A stretch of DNA of 64,000 nt from Bacillota bacterium (GCA_023409265.1 JAEYHZ010000014.1:558001-622000); one strand, 5' to 3'. Positions 52,505 through 63,000 are shown, counted from the stretch's first letter. A program made the numbers and translations. The notes: generated from the letters alone by a model not told the origin.

Positions 52505-55500
52505 TTACACCCTCCCTCTGCAATCTGCTGTCCAGTCAAATGCTACGGCACAGCCATAATCTTTAGCGTATTGAGCTAGAGTACTATCTGAAATTACCAG
52601 ACCTATAGTAAAACCGCCTCTCCTCGGTGTAAGCGTAATAGTAGTAGCCTTTAAAGCTAATATGGCATTTCCTGCGCTATCTCTAATATTAACAAGTGCA
52701 TTCGAGAGAGTAATTATCGGAACAACCTTTTTGGGTAGCATTGGTATAGTTAACGAATGATATGCACCATTTACATTTTGACTGAATCGCGTCCAAAAAT
52801 TAAAATAACCTTTTTCATAGATACTCGAATCAATCAAATTATCCAGCGCACTATCCTTAGCCTGTTTCTGTTCCAGTGCCTTACTATGTCCCTCCAACGT
52901 AGAAATGATGCTTTGTGGATATGATAACGACAAATTACCAAAGGTCTGAGCATGTAGAGTTTTAAGTATCTGATAGTCTACTGTGTATGTTGCCGTGGTG
53001 TCATAACCCGCATTCACAATATAAGCTCTGTATTTACCATTTGCCAAATTATCAAGGTATGTCCAAAGATGTGTTTCTGGTATACCATTTTTATAAATAG
53101 TGTCAATAGTCTCATTTTTATTCTTGAATAAGCTTAATTCTTTACCAGCAGTTGTATCATTTATTGCATAAGATGAACCATTAGTTACTGGGGTAACAAC
53201 TTCATCCAACACAATACCACTATCAACAGTTACATAGTTATCACCCTTGACTAAATCCAAAATTTCACCTTCAACGTGGACATTTACATCTGTTATAGGT
53301 TCGGGATTGGCAAGTCTGTAATGAAGTTGGTATCCTTCATAATTTGGAGCAATATTAGATTTACACCAAGTAAGCAATGTAGTATCAGTTGTACCATTGT
53401 CTGCTTTCACGAAAAGGTCGCCCGTAGCGGAAGCAAATGTTAACGAACACCCTATACTATCTGCGGATACAGATGTAACAGTAAAGCTTCTTAAATAAGT
53501 TCCAGCGGTGTTAAAATGACATATAGTATCTCCAACTTTAAATGTTGTTCCCGTTCCAGCAGTAACAGACTGGTTTGAACTCGTAGCGCCAGTTGCAACA
53601 TTTGTCTTAATAGCTGATACAGGATATGAATTATCAACAACACTTCTCCACATAATATATCTAGTTCCATTATTAGCTACTGCCTTCCAACCATTTTTTA
53701 TATAAACATTAACTTCATCATTGTTAGGGTTTATACTATCAGTCCAACCTGCATCAGAATTTGATATAGATAAGTATGCTGTTTTATTGGAATCATAGTA
53801 AAAAACATCAGAACCTGCTGCCATTGCACCATTTTTTAGAATTTTTCCATCGTGTTTTGTAACTATCCAAGTGGACATACCATCTGAAATTGGTAAAGGT
53901 TGTATTAAATTTGGTAATGCTATATATTTATATCCTGTATTGACACCAACAAATGCCCAATCAAAATTAGATAGGAATTTATGCTTCCACCACAATAATC
54001 CAGATACTTTACCATTCTCTAGAGTAACTGTATCATCTGAAGTAAATTGACCTTCTATAACAAACCTCTGTAAGTCCTGTGATTTGTATTCTGTTGGTGC
54101 TGTAGTACCTTCAATGAGCATAATGGAATCAAAGTCAGCATACCCAGTTCCACCCAAATGGAGATAAATTGCAATAACATCATTATTACCAGAATTAAAA
54201 GTTCCAGGGTAAAAAGACCTAATAGAGTTAGTAACATTTGAATCAAATATTGATATTGCTGCCGTAGCAGTACCATTCGTCAAGTTTGCACTAATATAAT
54301 AATCCGTATTCTTCTTGACAGGAACTAATTGATAAACACCAGTAGAACTTGAAGTATTTGTTATTCTCAATTTACCATTAACAATAGACAGTGTAGCAGT
54401 GCTGATAGCAGTAGGCTTCCAATACCCTATACCTTGTTCACTGTTACCATTTCTCACAAGGTTATAACGCCTATTTTCAAAGTACGCATTAGTCAAGCAA
54501 GCATAACTATCGACGTAAGGGTATTTAGCCATAAGTTCAGTATCACTTAAAGCATAATCAGCAGCAGATATTTCATTTATCATAAATCCATCTACATATG
54601 CATATTGATTAGAAACACCAGTAATGTACACAATTACTTTATCTGTAGCAGCTCTTGCAGATATAATAGCTGGAGAATACTTAACACAAATTCTGTTAAA
54701 CTTTGTTGTATCAGTAATAGTCACTAGAGATGCATTTTCCATTCCAATACCTATATTTGTAGCATTCCCATTTTTCACGTATGCAGATACCATATAGTAT
54801 TTGGTATTATCTAAACCTAATTCTTGTTTTGACCGTGCAAATGCATATCCACCAGTAGTGGTTATCGTTCCTTTTATACCATAAGTTCCAAATACTTTAT
54901 TTGTGCTATCTATAGTATTAACACATTGCCATGGAGCAGCCTTAGTAATATCCTCACAATTACCATCCCTACCAAGTAAGTTTGTAATAGAAAATCCACT
55001 AAACTTAAACTTAGGCGCTGTGGGCATTTCTGGTATACGTATCAAGTTCATGCCCCATAATAAATTCAGAGACTGTTGCGCGCCCGAATACATAGTTTGT
55101 TCTATCTGCTCAACTTTACCTAAAAGTAAATCGTATGCAGATGTTGTAATAGTATCTATCCATTCCCATTGTGAAGTATCTGAATTATACCTGAACAGTT
55201 CCCCTGTCTCTATTACCCTGGTTGTCCATGCATTTTCAGGTACCGGGTAAGTAGTCGCTATGTCTGCATATGTGGCAACCGGGCTTTTAAGTATTATATG
55301 TGATGTTTTAAGCATGTCATTATACTTGGATATAACATCATCAATCTGCTGCTGCTTTTCCTCCACCATGCTTATGAAATTTTCCAAGGGTGGAAATTCG
55401 CTCGAACTTTCAACGGCGTTTTGGTCTGCCAAATCCCTTATAACAGTAAACTGGAACCTTGAGGTACTCAGTCTTTCGTTATTACTGCCAAACAGCTGAA

Positions 55501-55783
55501 CACTTGCAACAACTCCTCCTGCTGCAGCAATGGCATTGGTACCGACAGTAAATGTAAAACCAGTCGAAACCTTTGTTAAGCTCCCCTGGACATATGTATT
55601 ATCTGGCTTTGCAAATACAATAGTCGCATGATGTACCTGGGAATAATTTATCTCTGCTGCACCTTCATATATTCTTATGTTAAAAATATTTGTCAAATAA
55701 TCATTTGCTACTAACTTTATCCCGGATTTAATGTAGTCTGGCTCGGTTAATTGTAAGACTATATCATGTGTCTTCGTTATCAT
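52505..55783 (-). CDS. BppU-like baseplate upper protein / receptor-binding tail fibre
   Basis: 1092 residues. The first ~120 residues match the BppU N-terminal sandwich (NIRIYEGAAEINYSQVHHAT), followed by a coiled coil (~135-160, ENFISMVEEKQQQIDDVISK). A long beta-rich region has at least two carbohydrate-binding-like sandwiches (~275-410 and ~430-560). It probably recognises the host surface. It is the longest phage gene in the window and the most variable type among siphoviruses. Confidence 0.82.
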   Translation of the reverse strand: MITKTHDIVLQLTEPDYIKSGIKLVANDYLTNIFNIRIYEGAAEINYSQVHHATIVFAKPDNTYVQGSLTKVSTGFTFTVGTNAIAAAGGVVASVQLFGSNNERLSTSRFQFTVIRDLADQNAVESSSEFPPLENFISMVEEKQQQIDDVISKYNDMLKTSHIILKSPVATYADIATTYPVPENAWTTRVIETGELFRYNSDTSQWEWIDTITTSAYDLLLGKVEQIEQTMYSGAQQSLNLLWGMNLIRIPEMPTAPKFKFSGFSITNLLGRDGNCEDITKAAPWQCVNTIDSTNKVFGTYGIKGTITTTGGYAFARSKQELGLDNTKYYMVSAYVKNGNATNIGIGMENASLVTITDTTKFNRICVKYSPAIISARAATDKVIVYITGVSNQYAYVDGFMINEISAADYALSDTELMAKYPYVDSYACLTNAYFENRRYNLVRNGNSEQGIGYWKPTAISTATLSIVNGKLRITNTSSSTGVYQLVPVKKNTDYYISANLTNGTATAAISIFDSNVTNSIRSFYPGTFNSGNNDVIAIYLHLGGTGYADFDSIMLIEGTTAPTEYKSQDLQRFVIEGQFTSDDTVTLENGKVSGLLWWKHKFLSNFDWAFVGVNTGYKYIALPNLIQPLPISDGMSTWIVTKHDGKILKNGAMAAGSDVFYYDSNKTAYLSISNSDAGWTDSINPNNDEVNVYIKNGWKAVANNGTRYIMWRSVVDNSYPVSAIKTNVATGATSSNQSVTAGTGTTFKVGDTICHFNTAGTYLRSFTVTSVSADSIGCSLTFASATGDLFVKADNGTTDTTLLTWCKSNIAPNYEGYQLHYRLANPEPITDVNVHVEGEILDLVKGDNYVTVDSGIVLDEVVTPVTNGSSYAINDTTAGKELSLFKNKNETIDTIYKNGIPETHLWTYLDNLANGKYRAYIVNAGYDTTATYTVDYQILKTLHAQTFGNLSLSYPQSIISTLEGHSKALEQKQAKDSALDNLIDSSIYEKGYFNFWTRFSQNVNGAYHSLTIPMLPKKVVPIITLSNALVNIRDSAGNAILALKATTITLTPRRGGFTIGLVISDSTLAQYAKDYGCAVAFDWTADCRGRV

Positions 55784-55844
55784 TAATTATTACCTCCTTA
55801 TCCCAATCCATATCTAAATTGCTTCTTTACTATTAACATCTGAC

Positions 55845-56111
55845 TTAACCAGGAGATACATTGTATTGAATTTTGTCCATAACAATGTATGTGCCCCCTA
55901 CAAGGCACAGCAGTACCCTATCATTTACAGCTGGTTTGTATCTGGCTAAATAGGCATATTGTTTTTCGCTTGCTATATCCTCTCCGTCAAATTTAATTTT
56001 TGCAGTACTGTTAGTAAATAGACCTGCGACCATTCCCAGTTTAAATATGGTGGATTTTTCTTCTCCTGATGTATATTCCAAAAATTCTCCTGCACTCGGT
56101 ATTTTACTCAT
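55845..56111 (-). CDS. Small phage baseplate-region protein
   Basis: 88 residues, beta-rich, with GEFLEYTSGEEKSTIFKLGM and NDRVLLCLVGGTYIVMDKI. The latter resembles the OB-fold-like small proteins encoded beside baseplate hubs. ATG at 56111 follows GGAGGGTGAT and overlaps the upstream gene by 4 bases; the longer reading to 56174 is rejected. Confidence 0.7.
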   Translation of the reverse strand: MSKIPSAGEFLEYTSGEEKSTIFKLGMVAGLFTNSTAKIKFDGEDIASEKQYAYLARYKPAVNDRVLLCLVGGTYIVMDKIQYNVSPG

Positions 56112-57223
56112 ATTACAATCACCCTCCTTGCATTGTGTCTCATTCTCCCGCCTGCTTGCAATTCCATTTCCCATTCTGTTTCCGTATACTTTGATGATAT
56201 ATCCAAATTTTTATATTCAATGAATAAGGTATCCATAAAACTATGATGAGGCATTAGGGCCGTCTCAAACTGAAACTTCTCGTAGACATTAGAGGCGTTA
56301 TAAGCTATTCTTTTTGTGTATGCATCTAATGTTGCCTGGTCTGCTATATCGTCTATCTGCCTGTAATCTACAATTGTCCTACCTCTATTAATTGTTGATG
56401 TTTTAGAGGTTGCGGAGTCATTTACATAGATACTCGTAAGGGATGCTTTTTCAGGATTTGACGCTGTTATAATCCACTTATTTGGAACATTGAATAAATC
56501 AAGCTCATTTACGGCTCCTTCATAAACAACACTTATGTTATCAGTCTTATATTCATAATCAATTGTTTTACTGGAAGGCAATATATATGGTTTGCTTACA
56601 AAGTAACCATTAGCATCTACCCATATAGATGTGTAATTTATCTCTTCTAATAGTTGGTTAATTGCTTCTAATTTACTCGTTCCAATTTCAAACTCTTTGT
56701 CGGTAACAATTACGTTGTCTTTGGTAGGTATATCAATCTTTCTTATTCCTGCGTTATTTATTATACTGGCAATTGCATCTGTGTACCTTGTTCCGGCTGG
56801 TATCCTATACCTGTTGTCAAATTTATCCTCTGTCAGTATAAGACTTGCATCATAGGCCTCTATTTCCCTCCAAATCCCTATGTTATCCTTTCGGGTAGGT
56901 GATGATAGCAAAAATACACCCAGGGGCCATTCAATATAGTTCCCATCAGGCATTTTCAAAATAAAAACTGGCTGAACTCTATCATTCAGCCAGTCTATAT
57001 CATTCAATTCTGTTTCCTTAAAAGTGAAATTTGCAGTCCTTTTTATATCAGCCAGACTGTTAAAACTTATTGAATTTCCAGATGTTCCAGACAATTCTCC
57101 GATAGGCAGCTCATACCTGTTTAGCAAGTTATACCTGAATTTAATCTCCCTTACCCCGTTTCGTGCGTGCAATTGGTTAATAACTGAATCTCTACTGTAT
57201 TCTTTTATTGCTAAATCAAGCAT
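56108..57223 (-). CDS. Phage tail/baseplate structural protein (hub-like)
   Basis: 371 residues. Opening NGVREIKFRYNLLNRYELPI and later VFLLSSPTRK, then AYDASLILTEDKF, are typical of siphovirus tail-associated baseplate hub proteins. The C-terminal peptidase or lysozyme domain of long Tal proteins is absent. The position after the distal-tail gene fits. The exact role is inferred from gene order. Confidence 0.75.
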   Translation of the reverse strand: MLDLAIKEYSRDSVINQLHARNGVREIKFRYNLLNRYELPIGELSGTSGNSISFNSLADIKRTANFTFKETELNDIDWLNDRVQPVFILKMPDGNYIEWPLGVFLLSSPTRKDNIGIWREIEAYDASLILTEDKFDNRYRIPAGTRYTDAIASIINNAGIRKIDIPTKDNVIVTDKEFEIGTSKLEAINQLLEEINYTSIWVDANGYFVSKPYILPSSKTIDYEYKTDNISVVYEGAVNELDLFNVPNKWIITASNPEKASLTSIYVNDSATSKTSTINRGRTIVDYRQIDDIADQATLDAYTKRIAYNASNVYEKFQFETALMPHHSFMDTLFIEYKNLDISSKYTETEWEMELQAGGRMRHNARRVIVI

Positions 57224-57226
57224 TTT

Positions 57227-59047
57227 TTAAACCTCCAGTCCCTCAGTATAATCGGTCTGGCTGATAGTCAAACTGATTATATACCCTGCGTAATGATCGG
57301 TTGTGTTCATCCCCGATATATTTCCATGAAACTTCCTCCTGCTGTCCCTGTACAAAACAATTCCTTTAAGGTATATGATTCTGAGCAATTGTTCATATTC
57401 TGCATTATCCTGTATAAAAAAGGATAATGATACCCCTTTGCTGAGATGTTCTGAATATTCAGCAACTGGGTACTTCCGGCCGGCGAAATAATTTGTTGTA
57501 TTAGGGGTACCTATCGTTATGTTTTTAGCCGGTCTTTCATTCAAGTTAACCTTCACCTCAAATATATTGCCTAAATCTGATACCGGAGCAAATACTGATT
57601 TATTTATTGCAGGTGAAGATATGGCCTTTATTTCACTATCTGAGTAAGTTTCAGTACTACTGACTGCACGTACAAAATATTTATACTGTTTATTGCTTTC
57701 TACAGTGCTATCAACTAAAACGCTATTTATAGACTTGGCGATACAGGTAAAATCATCAGAATCAATCTTCGCTCTATATAGCAGTAAATATTGATTGCTG
57801 CTAATGCTGCTTAGTGCGGTTATGTTATACTGATTTTGGCTTAATGATATCTGAGGTTTAGGGGGCTTATTTGTGGCTATATTAAAAAAGAATGAAGCCC
57901 AGTCAGAGAATAAATCATATTCATTTTTCACCCTGAGTTTTACCGTATATCCACCGTCTGCCAGAAAATCAGTAATTTTATGTGTTTTAGTTGTTGCACT
58001 CGCAACATTTCCTGTGTCGTATATAACATTATTATCTTTTAACAGCTGTAACTGGTAAATCTGTTGTGATGCTGAACCCCATGTTACCACAGGTTTAGCA
58101 GTATTAGTTGACACATTGACTATATTTGGAGCAACAGGAGCTCCTGTAACATAAAATACTGAAACATCACTATCGGGACTTGCCTCGTTATTTGGGTTAT
58201 ATGTTTTTACAAACCAGTAAATATTGCCTGTAGGTAAGGTGTTAGCTGGCATATCGTAAAAATTGTTTACTGTAGCTTGTGTTATCTTTGTCCATGTAGT
58301 CCCATTCACTGACCAGGACAAATCAAATTTACTTTGTGTGTCTCCAACAGTGCTATTATACTTCCAGCTAAATCTTATAGCTTTTGATGAGTCCACGAAC
58401 ATACCTATAGGACTTGATACTGTGGGTTTATCAGGTAACGAATCCTCATATGTTACCCTTATCATTGGAGGTTTTGTACTATTACGTGCACTTATTTGCC
58501 ATACTGGCCCTTCCGATTGATAAACAAGTTCTCCTGCTACCTCCCAGCCTACAGCGATTCCTTTGTTTCTTACATCATCATTGTTTAGTAGAGCTATAAA
58601 TTCTAAGTCTATATATTGACCGGTTGGAGGGTCTATAGTACTTCTTACTCCGTTATGGGTATCCCACTCTTTGTATTCCCAGTCCGGCATATAGTTAATA
58701 TAAGTTTCGCTTTCGGTAAAAGTCTTCCACGATGGCTTTAGGACCAGTGGAAGACGTGGATATGTATCAGGGTTAGAATTACTTACATGATTGTTTGAAT
58801 ACAACCTTAATTTTGCAGACGTAATAGTCTTACCTGCGGGTAGGGACGAATAATCAAATTTTAACAATATTATATATCGTAGATCATAATATTCGCCTCT
58901 TGGGCCTTGTCCTCCGCTTGAAGACCATCCTTCAAAAGTTAGTGCACCAGTCAGCAGTTCCAGACTTGTTCCAAAGCTTGCAGAAAGATTATTTCTGTCA
59001 ATATATGTATCTAGTACACAAGGTAAATCTACTGTATATTGTGCCAT
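57227..59047 (-). CDS. Distal tail protein with DNRLRE-like and fibronectin III domains
   Basis: 606 residues. Residues ~5-200 resemble DNRLRE/CBM96-type sandwiches (DTYIDRNNLSASFGTS, ILLKFDYSSLPAG, SAKLRLYSNN). About three FN3-like domains follow (~210-490). The last ~120 residues (YEQLLRIIYLKGIVLYRDSR) look like the distal-tail ring domain that sits between tube and hub. It abuts the tape-measure gene. The added sugar-binding-like domain may help adsorption. Confidence 0.75.
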   Translation of the reverse strand: MAQYTVDLPCVLDTYIDRNNLSASFGTSLELLTGALTFEGWSSSGGQGPRGEYYDLRYIILLKFDYSSLPAGKTITSAKLRLYSNNHVSNSNPDTYPRLPLVLKPSWKTFTESETYINYMPDWEYKEWDTHNGVRSTIDPPTGQYIDLEFIALLNNDDVRNKGIAVGWEVAGELVYQSEGPVWQISARNSTKPPMIRVTYEDSLPDKPTVSSPIGMFVDSSKAIRFSWKYNSTVGDTQSKFDLSWSVNGTTWTKITQATVNNFYDMPANTLPTGNIYWFVKTYNPNNEASPDSDVSVFYVTGAPVAPNIVNVSTNTAKPVVTWGSASQQIYQLQLLKDNNVIYDTGNVASATTKTHKITDFLADGGYTVKLRVKNEYDLFSDWASFFFNIATNKPPKPQISLSQNQYNITALSSISSNQYLLLYRAKIDSDDFTCIAKSINSVLVDSTVESNKQYKYFVRAVSSTETYSDSEIKAISSPAINKSVFAPVSDLGNIFEVKVNLNERPAKNITIGTPNTTNYFAGRKYPVAEYSEHLSKGVSLSFFIQDNAEYEQLLRIIYLKGIVLYRDSRRKFHGNISGMNTTDHYAGYIISLTISQTDYTEGLEV

Positions 59048-61123
59048 TTATCCCGTCACCACCCTTACTCTGCTTGCTTGTTTAACTCCTGTTGTAAGAT
59101 TCTTAATTTTGACTAAGTCATCTATCTGAGAAACATCCACATAAAAGTTATATGTGTCTCCATTTCCTCCATTACCCATAACCGTTCTCGTTGGCGCATC
59201 AGGATTAACAGTTTTTAGACTACTTGTCAGGTCGGCAGACTTCACAATATTGCTTGATACTTTATTCATTTCATTCTCAAACCCCACACTAATACCCTGT
59301 GCCATATATTTTCCAACTTCGTCAGCTAATACTTTTGAAGGAGAGTGTATTCCAAAGGCATCTTTAAAACCACCAACTATATCACCTGCAAACCCGGTAA
59401 TTTTATCTTTAATCCATTTTACAGAGCTTTTTATGCCCTCCCATATCCCTTTTATTATGTTCTTCCCAATATCAACCATCTTGTCAGGGATATCCTTAAA
59501 CCAGTCAATTACCTCTTTAATAAAATTGGGTATAGTTTCTTTGAAGAATTTTATTATCCCCTCAACAAAACCATTAACAAAATTTCTAAATGCTTCGCAG
59601 TTGTCATATAGCAATTTGAAAGCACCAGCAAAAGGATTTACAATCATGAGGAGTAACGATTGCCAATTGTCCTTTATAAAATCTATTACTTTCCAAAATA
59701 CTTTTGTTATTGCCTCTATAGCTTTACCAACCATGTCTTTAATAGCTTCCCAAACTAATGTTATAGCATTTCTGAAATCCTCATTTGTATTCCACAGGAT
59801 TATTATCGCAGCAACCAAGGCGGCAATTAATGTAACAATTAGCATTATCGGATTAGCGTTTTGTGCTGCATTTAGAGCCCATTGTGCTATCGTGGCTCCT
59901 TCGTTAGCTGCTTTATAGGTATTTATAGAGGTTGCAACCGCATTAATCATTGTAGCTACATTCCATGCTAACATTCCTGCCGCTATACCAGCGACAAGGC
60001 TTATTATCGTGCTACCATTATTCATTATAAAGCTCAGTATATTTACAAGTACCGTTGCAAATGACTGTATGCCAGCCTTAACCTTTTCCATATCTATTTT
60101 TGATATCAATTCCTGAATTTTAGGTATTAATTGTCCAAGTGCTTCACCAAAAGCGCCCATAATAGAGTTTTTGATATTGTCAAGAGTGTCACCAAAAGTG
60201 TCAAGCCCGGCTACGGCTTCATTTGACATTACCGCGCCACTATCTCGTGCCTCTTGTGCTAGTCTATTTAGTTCATCTCCCCCAGCTTTTATGAGAGGGT
60301 TTAATTCCATTGCTGATTTACCAAATATTTGCATAGCCAGAGCATCCCGTTCTGTTTCATTACCCACACCTTTCAATGCTGTAAATGCCTCGGACATAAC
60401 CGTCTCAGCACTTTTCAATTGACCGCTACTGTCCGTTACCGATATATGCAATTTTTTAAACGCTTCGGCTTGTGCTCCGGTTCCGTCTTGTGCTGCTGCC
60501 ATTGACTTTGTTAGCTTAGCCTGTGCTCCGGTTACAGTATCCAGCTCCACACCAAGGTTATTTCCTGCATACTGTAACTCTTGCAGACGTTCTGCCGATA
60601 ATCCGGTAACATCAGCCTGTCTTTGTAATTCATCGGCATTTTCCATTACAGTACTTGCCATTCCAGTAAAGGCCACCCCCACCGCTGCTACCGCTGCGCC
60701 AGCTGCTATACCAATGTTCTTCAAATTATTTAAAGGCTTTTCATCGGATAATACTTCATTTGTCTGTTTTCCCTGGTTTTCAAGCTTGTTCATCTTTATT
60801 TCAGTGGATGCAACTTCACGTTGAAAAGCGCGATACTGTGCCTCTGAAATTTTACCTTCTTTAACTTGCTGTTGAACCTGCTTTTCAGCCTCTTTAAGAG
60901 TGTTTAACTTATTTTTTGTATTGTCCACAGAATCAGCAAGGAGCTTTTGTTTCTGTGCCAATAATTCTGTATTTGTCGGATCCAGTTTTAAAAGTTTTTC
61001 TACCTGTTTCAACTCGCTTTGCAAGTCTCTACTGGTTTTGTTTGTTCCTTCCAACGCTTTGTTAAGTGGGGTTGTATCTCCACCAATTTCAATTGTTATA
61101 CCCTTAATATTACCACTACCCAT
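59048..61123 (-). CDS. Phage tail tape measure protein
   Basis: 691 residues. An N-terminal coiled coil (~30-125), a hydrophobic segment (~135-155), the TMP core (~165-320, including ADELQRQADVTGLSAERLQE) and further helices at ~365-455. At about 0.15 nm per residue it predicts a tail near 100 nm. AAGGAGG precedes the ATG and lies in the end of the frameshifted chaperone gene. Sets tail length in assembly. Confidence 0.95.
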   Translation of the reverse strand: MGSGNIKGITIEIGGDTTPLNKALEGTNKTSRDLQSELKQVEKLLKLDPTNTELLAQKQKLLADSVDNTKNKLNTLKEAEKQVQQQVKEGKISEAQYRAFQREVASTEIKMNKLENQGKQTNEVLSDEKPLNNLKNIGIAAGAAVAAVGVAFTGMASTVMENADELQRQADVTGLSAERLQELQYAGNNLGVELDTVTGAQAKLTKSMAAAQDGTGAQAEAFKKLHISVTDSSGQLKSAETVMSEAFTALKGVGNETERDALAMQIFGKSAMELNPLIKAGGDELNRLAQEARDSGAVMSNEAVAGLDTFGDTLDNIKNSIMGAFGEALGQLIPKIQELISKIDMEKVKAGIQSFATVLVNILSFIMNNGSTIISLVAGIAAGMLAWNVATMINAVATSINTYKAANEGATIAQWALNAAQNANPIMLIVTLIAALVAAIIILWNTNEDFRNAITLVWEAIKDMVGKAIEAITKVFWKVIDFIKDNWQSLLLMIVNPFAGAFKLLYDNCEAFRNFVNGFVEGIIKFFKETIPNFIKEVIDWFKDIPDKMVDIGKNIIKGIWEGIKSSVKWIKDKITGFAGDIVGGFKDAFGIHSPSKVLADEVGKYMAQGISVGFENEMNKVSSNIVKSADLTSSLKTVNPDAPTRTVMGNGGNGDTYNFYVDVSQIDDLVKIKNLTTGVKQASRVRVVTG

Positions 61124-61124
61124 A

Positions 61125-61690
61125 TCAACCCTCCTTCCCGAATTTTTCTCTTAGTTTCTTTCTGTCTGGCTCTTTTTGCTCTAGTATCCAGCATCTTTCT
61201 AAATACTTTTGTCCCTCTTCAGTTTGCATGTATTTATATATCACAGCATCCCTAAGTATCGCATGGTATGTAAAAATATCAAGTCCATAAACTTTCGCAA
61301 AATTAAAGCCGGTATATTCCGATACCAGCTTTTCTTCAAGATAATGTAATTGATAATGTCCCTCGTCGGCATCATCAGGGCAACGAGGGATTTTTAGTTT
61401 GGGCTGTTTCTAACCTCACCTATCCATTTGAAATATGCAGTTAATATTTCAAGTAATTGATCAAAATCCAATTCGTCAATAAGATCGTCTTGAACTTGAT
61501 ACCCTGTTTTATTTTTATTAAGCATAATTCTGACCGCTTCCACCAAATCGTCAACTGCATCTTCATTTTTGGCTTTTGCTAATGAGGTTATCTGCTTTAA
61601 AGCCTTAAGCTTTGGCGGTTCAACATCAATTTCAATGTTGTTAATTTTTATCCTAAAATATCTCTTACTAATCGTATCTATATCAAACAT
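61125..61690 (-). CDS. Tail assembly chaperone fusion made by -1 ribosomal frameshift
   Basis: The 61394-61690 frame ends just after the heptamer CCCAAAC (61403-61397), read as C CCA AAC before TAA. A -1 slip there joins it to an open frame ending at TGA 61125, adding PKLKIPRCPDDADEGHYQLH and onward to KKLREKFGKEG. The joined length is 189 codons, which is in register. This is the G/GT arrangement conserved in siphoviruses upstream of the tape measure. The downstream frame has no start codon of its own. Confidence 0.85.
61394..61690 (-). CDS. Tail assembly chaperone, short form (gpG-like)
   Basis: 98 residues, helical (DDLVEAVRIMLNKNKTGYQV, LLEILTAYFKWIGEV). AAGGAG precedes the ATG. It lies between the major tail protein and the tape measure, the invariant place for this chaperone, which coats the tape measure before tube assembly. 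The stop codon follows directly on a frameshift heptamer. Confidence 0.9.
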   Translation of the reverse strand: MFDIDTISKRYFRIKINNIEIDVEPPKLKALKQITSLAKAKNEDAVDDLVEAVRIMLNKNKTGYQVQDDLIDELDFDQLLEILTAYFKWIGEVRNSPN

Positions 61691-61735
61691 ATTGTTCTCG
61701 CTCCTTAAAATAGAAGGGGCATTTCTGCCCCATAA

Positions 61736-62281
61736 TTATACTGTAGGTATTTCTTCGGTATATTTTATCAAAGTACCTTCATCATCCTGAGGCTGAGCCT
61801 TAAACTCAGCATCAATTACCGTTTCTTTATTCTTTGCAAATGCCAGGGAAAATCCGGCCTGGTTTTGTCCCACGATAGTAACTCTAATATCACCGTCCAC
61901 CGGATCTTCATGAACAAAATGAATAACATACTTCTTCCCGTTATCATTTCCGACACCACCAATTTTTACCGTCCGTACTCCCAAGGATTCAGTAACCCTT
62001 GCAGTGCTGCTCAATTTTTCAAGAGTTTTACCGCACCATGTCATTATCCCACTTTTCAAGACTGCTTCTTCTTCTGTTATGATCACTTTGCTGACCATTC
62101 CCATATCGTCCTTTGCTTCATAAAAAGAAGGTTTATATTCTAAGCTTGCCCCTCCTTGTATGTATCCAAGCCGGTTAGCTTCTGTTTCTATTGTGGCATT
62201 GTTCGGTAAAGTACCGTTAAATTCGGTACAGTACAGTTTTCCACTGCCCAGTACGATTTTTTCTTTTCCATCTATAGCCAT
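61736..62281 (-). CDS. Major tail tube protein
   Basis: 181 residues, beta-rich, with a conserved-type opening (LGSGKLYCTEF) and acidic middle. Position between tail terminator and chaperones fits the major tail protein. AAAGGAG precedes the ATG. Confidence 0.85.
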   Translation of the reverse strand: MAIDGKEKIVLGSGKLYCTEFNGTLPNNATIETEANRLGYIQGGASLEYKPSFYEAKDDMGMVSKVIITEEEAVLKSGIMTWCGKTLEKLSSTARVTESLGVRTVKIGGVGNDNGKKYVIHFVHEDPVDGDIRVTIVGQNQAGFSLAFAKNKETVIDAEFKAQPQDDEGTLIKYTEEIPTV

Positions 62282-62285
62282 TATT

Positions 62286-62609
62286 TTAGCTCCTTTCTAC
62301 AACAGTAATTTGATAAACCACTTGGTATAGTTTTTCAGATTCAATATATGTTTCTGATGTGCTATATTCAGAGTATATCTCTCCTATTACGTCTTCAATT
62401 TTTTTCTCGGCAACCAGGTCTTTTTTACGGGTATAGAGCTCAATTTGATAATTTTTAAATTTTCCATGAACCTTATAATCTGATGAAATATTTTCGTCAT
62501 CAGTTCTCAAGAATACCACAAATGGAGGATTGTTCCTTTCTTCAAAATGATGATATGCCACATCGTACCCCGTAGTTTTGAGCAGTGAAATTAATTCGGT
62601 TTGTGTCAT
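62286..62609 (-). CDS. Tail terminator / tail completion protein
   Basis: 107 residues: FVVFLRTDDENISSDYKVHG and FKNYQIELYTRKKDLV give the alpha/beta pattern of siphovirus tail terminators (minor capsid-type family). It overlaps the HK97 gp10-like gene by 4 bases. Caps the tube at the neck. Confidence 0.8.
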   Translation of the reverse strand: MTQTELISLLKTTGYDVAYHHFEERNNPPFVVFLRTDDENISSDYKVHGKFKNYQIELYTRKKDLVAEKKIEDVIGEIYSEYSTSETYIESEKLYQVVYQITVVERS

Positions 62610-62998
62610 TTCTTTAATGCCTCCTCAATCCTATCTGGCAGAGTATCTACAATCTTTTGGCCATTTATCCAATGAGGATATTCCTTAGTCCTGCCGCCGT
62701 TAAGTTTTGCATGACCATTTTCAAGCAAATGCCCTATCCTGTATTTCTTGTTTGCAATTACAAGCCGGTATTGCCCCTTGTTAATACCTTTGCCTTTGTA
62801 TATATTTTTAATATAAAAGCCTTTCCTGTATCCGTCATTAGTCATATGCTGAATTGCCGGACTATCCTTTATTGCCTGAAGGGCTTCAGCAGTAACATCG
62901 TTGATTTTCTTTTCAATTATTTCTTGAACCTCCTCAGAATACTCCTCAAGGCTTTTTGCAATTAAACTTGCCAATTGATTAGGCGTTACGTCTGCCAT
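62606..62998 (-). CDS. HK97 gp10-like neck protein
   Basis: 130 residues. KGFYIKNIYKGKGINKGQYR and IGHLLENGHAKLNGGRTKEY are the gp10 signature (xxxLExGHxxxxGG). AAGGAGG precedes the ATG at 62998; the in-frame ATG at 63016 lies before that site. Head-tail joining. Confidence 0.9.
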   Translation of the reverse strand: MADVTPNQLASLIAKSLEEYSEEVQEIIEKKINDVTAEALQAIKDSPAIQHMTNDGYRKGFYIKNIYKGKGINKGQYRLVIANKKYRIGHLLENGHAKLNGGRTKEYPHWINGQKIVDTLPDRIEEALKK

Positions 62999-63000
62999 AA

